DNA of 64,000 nucleotides from Paeniglutamicibacter antarcticus. GTDB taxonomy: Bacteria; Actinomycetota; Actinomycetes; Actinomycetales; Micrococcaceae. This document shows positions 63,271-64,000 of this stretch, piece by piece (positions within the stretch are counted from its first letter, which is position 1; each line of letters starts with the position of its first letter). Below the pieces are notes generated by a model that saw nothing but the letters and a program-made list of their open reading frames with translations, was not told where the DNA came from and did not search any database. Location: the NCBI RefSeq assembly GCF_900010755.1, contig NZ_CZJT01000073.1, forward strand, positions 1-64,000. The letters run 5' to 3'. Made by a program: the position numbers and the translations under genes.

Positions 63271-63810
63271 ATGGAACAGCTACCCACGGCGACCGAGCTC
63301 AACGGCCTTGACCGCAACATGCTGGCCCGCACCGTCATCCAGACTGCGCGCGAGGCTGGTTTGAGTGTCGCCACCGCCGAATCGTTGACCGCCGGCCTGA
63401 TTGCCTCGGCCCTGGCCGAGGTGCCGGGCGCTTCGGCGGTGTTGCAGGGAGGGATCATCAGCTACAGCAGTGAGGTCAAGGCCAACGTGTTGTCGGTGGA
63501 CCGGGCGCTGCTCGAAGCCAAGGGTTCGGTGGACGGGGAAGTGGCCCGCCAGATGGCGGTGGGTGCCATGGGGTGTTGCAGCAGCGCCATCGCGGTGTCG
63601 GCCACCGGTGTTGCCGGACCCGATGCCCACGACGGCAAGCCAGTGGGCACGGTGTTCCTGGGTTGGGCCCATGCCGGGGGCAGTGGATACGCGCACTACA
63701 CCTTGAGCGGGAGCCGCGGGGAAATCCGTGAACAATCAACAATTGCAGCGTTGTCACTGCTCATTACCACGATGCACTCAGTTACCCCACAGGTTGATGG
63801 GGCAATGTAG
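63271..63810 (+). CDS. CinA C-terminal family (NMN amidohydrolase-like)
   Basis: The 179-aa protein is a stand-alone CinA C-terminal domain: SVATAESLTAGLIASALAEVPGASAVLQGGIISYSSEVKANVLSV, then SATGVAGPDAHDGKPVGTVFLGWAH. PncC-type members deamidate NMN. The ATG 63271 lies 17 nt after pgsA. The segment is the last complete gene in the window. Confidence 0.93.
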   Translation: MEQLPTATELNGLDRNMLARTVIQTAREAGLSVATAESLTAGLIASALAEVPGASAVLQGGIISYSSEVKANVLSVDRALLEAKGSVDGEVARQMAVGAMGCCSSAIAVSATGVAGPDAHDGKPVGTVFLGWAHAGGSGYAHYTLSGSRGEIREQSTIAALSLLITTMHSVTPQVDGAM

Positions 63811-64000
63811 TTTCCGATGCGGTTTATGACATAGTTGTTGATCGATTCAAAGAAGTTGTGGCAAATCGACCCCGGCACTGGATAGTGTGGGGGTCGTGGG
63901 AACAAAATGCGGTATGCCGCAGTTGTAACCCATGACGGGCACAATAAGTGTCCGCACCGATCGCCCCACAAAGGCAATAGGACCGGAGAACAAAGGCAAT
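63811..64000. promoter_or_regulatory. Promoter region of the next gene, with palindrome
   Basis: TGCGG-TATG-CCGCA (63908-63921) is an inverted repeat near the window end. In related genomes a ClgR-type regulator often follows cinA, and this could be its operator, but the gene lies outside the window. Direct copies of ACAAAGGCAAT occur twice near the end (63969-63979 and 63990-64000). Confidence 0.35.

Overview
The window is high-GC actinobacterial chromosome. Gene content and order (pnp - M16 protease ... dapB ... dapA - RNase J - ftsK - pgsA - cinA on the + strand), Tat and lipoprotein signals, many GTG starts and coupled ATGA/TAATG junctions point to the family Micrococcaceae (Arthrobacter, Glutamicibacter or Paeniglutamicibacter type). 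The genus is an inference. I see no rRNA, tRNA, CRISPR array, intact insertion sequence or prophage.

Region 1 (0.1-4.0 kb) holds a small membrane protein with a winged-helix regulator, a TctA-type permease behind what looks like a fused TctB remnant, and a YceI protein. A 1 kb stretch without a convincing gene follows.

Region 2 (5.0-27.2 kb) is the accessory core: a complete aerobic route for 3-phenylpropionate/cinnamate and 3-(3-hydroxyphenyl)propionate. A three-component Rieske dioxygenase (alpha, ferredoxin, reductase, beta) and a cis-diol dehydrogenase (17.3-21.8 kb) would make 2,3-dihydroxyphenylpropionate, and an MhpA-type flavin hydroxylase (5.0-6.7 kb) would make the same catechol from the hydroxylated substrate. 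MhpB opens the ring, MhpC (26.2-27.0 kb) hydrolyses the product, and MhpD, MhpE and MhpF (10.4-13.2 kb) finish to pyruvate and acetyl-CoA. Added parts are an MHS transporter, two hotdog thioesterases, an AMP-forming CoA ligase, a GNAT-like partner, a 3-hydroxyacyl-CoA dehydrogenase-like SDR, a medium-chain dehydrogenase, an isochorismatase-fold protein, two IclR regulators, a TetR and an XRE-cupin. The genes lie in several transcription units. Five of these carry the same 19-bp inverted repeat (consensus CGTGCC-N7-GGCACG) 37-116 bp before the first start codon, so they look like one regulon.

Region 3 (27.0-36.1 kb) has another gene-poor kilobase, a YbdK-type carboxylate-amine ligase, the actinobacterial trio phosphomutase/DUF3090/SCO1664-like kinase, and then pnp (without rpsO in front) and an M16 protease. 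Region 4 (36.3-47.5 kb) has an AGCS alanine symporter, PadR-AarF and a molybdenum block: moaA-moaD leftward; a Mop-domain regulator, modA, modB, moeA, moaC, mogA and moaE rightward. No modC is present. Region 5 (47.6-64 kb) has a TetR/DUF4386 pair, dapB with a TPR-like membrane protein, a Tat-exported class V aminotransferase-fold protein, small accessory genes including a broken one, and the conserved run dapA, rnj, ftsK, pgsA, cinA.
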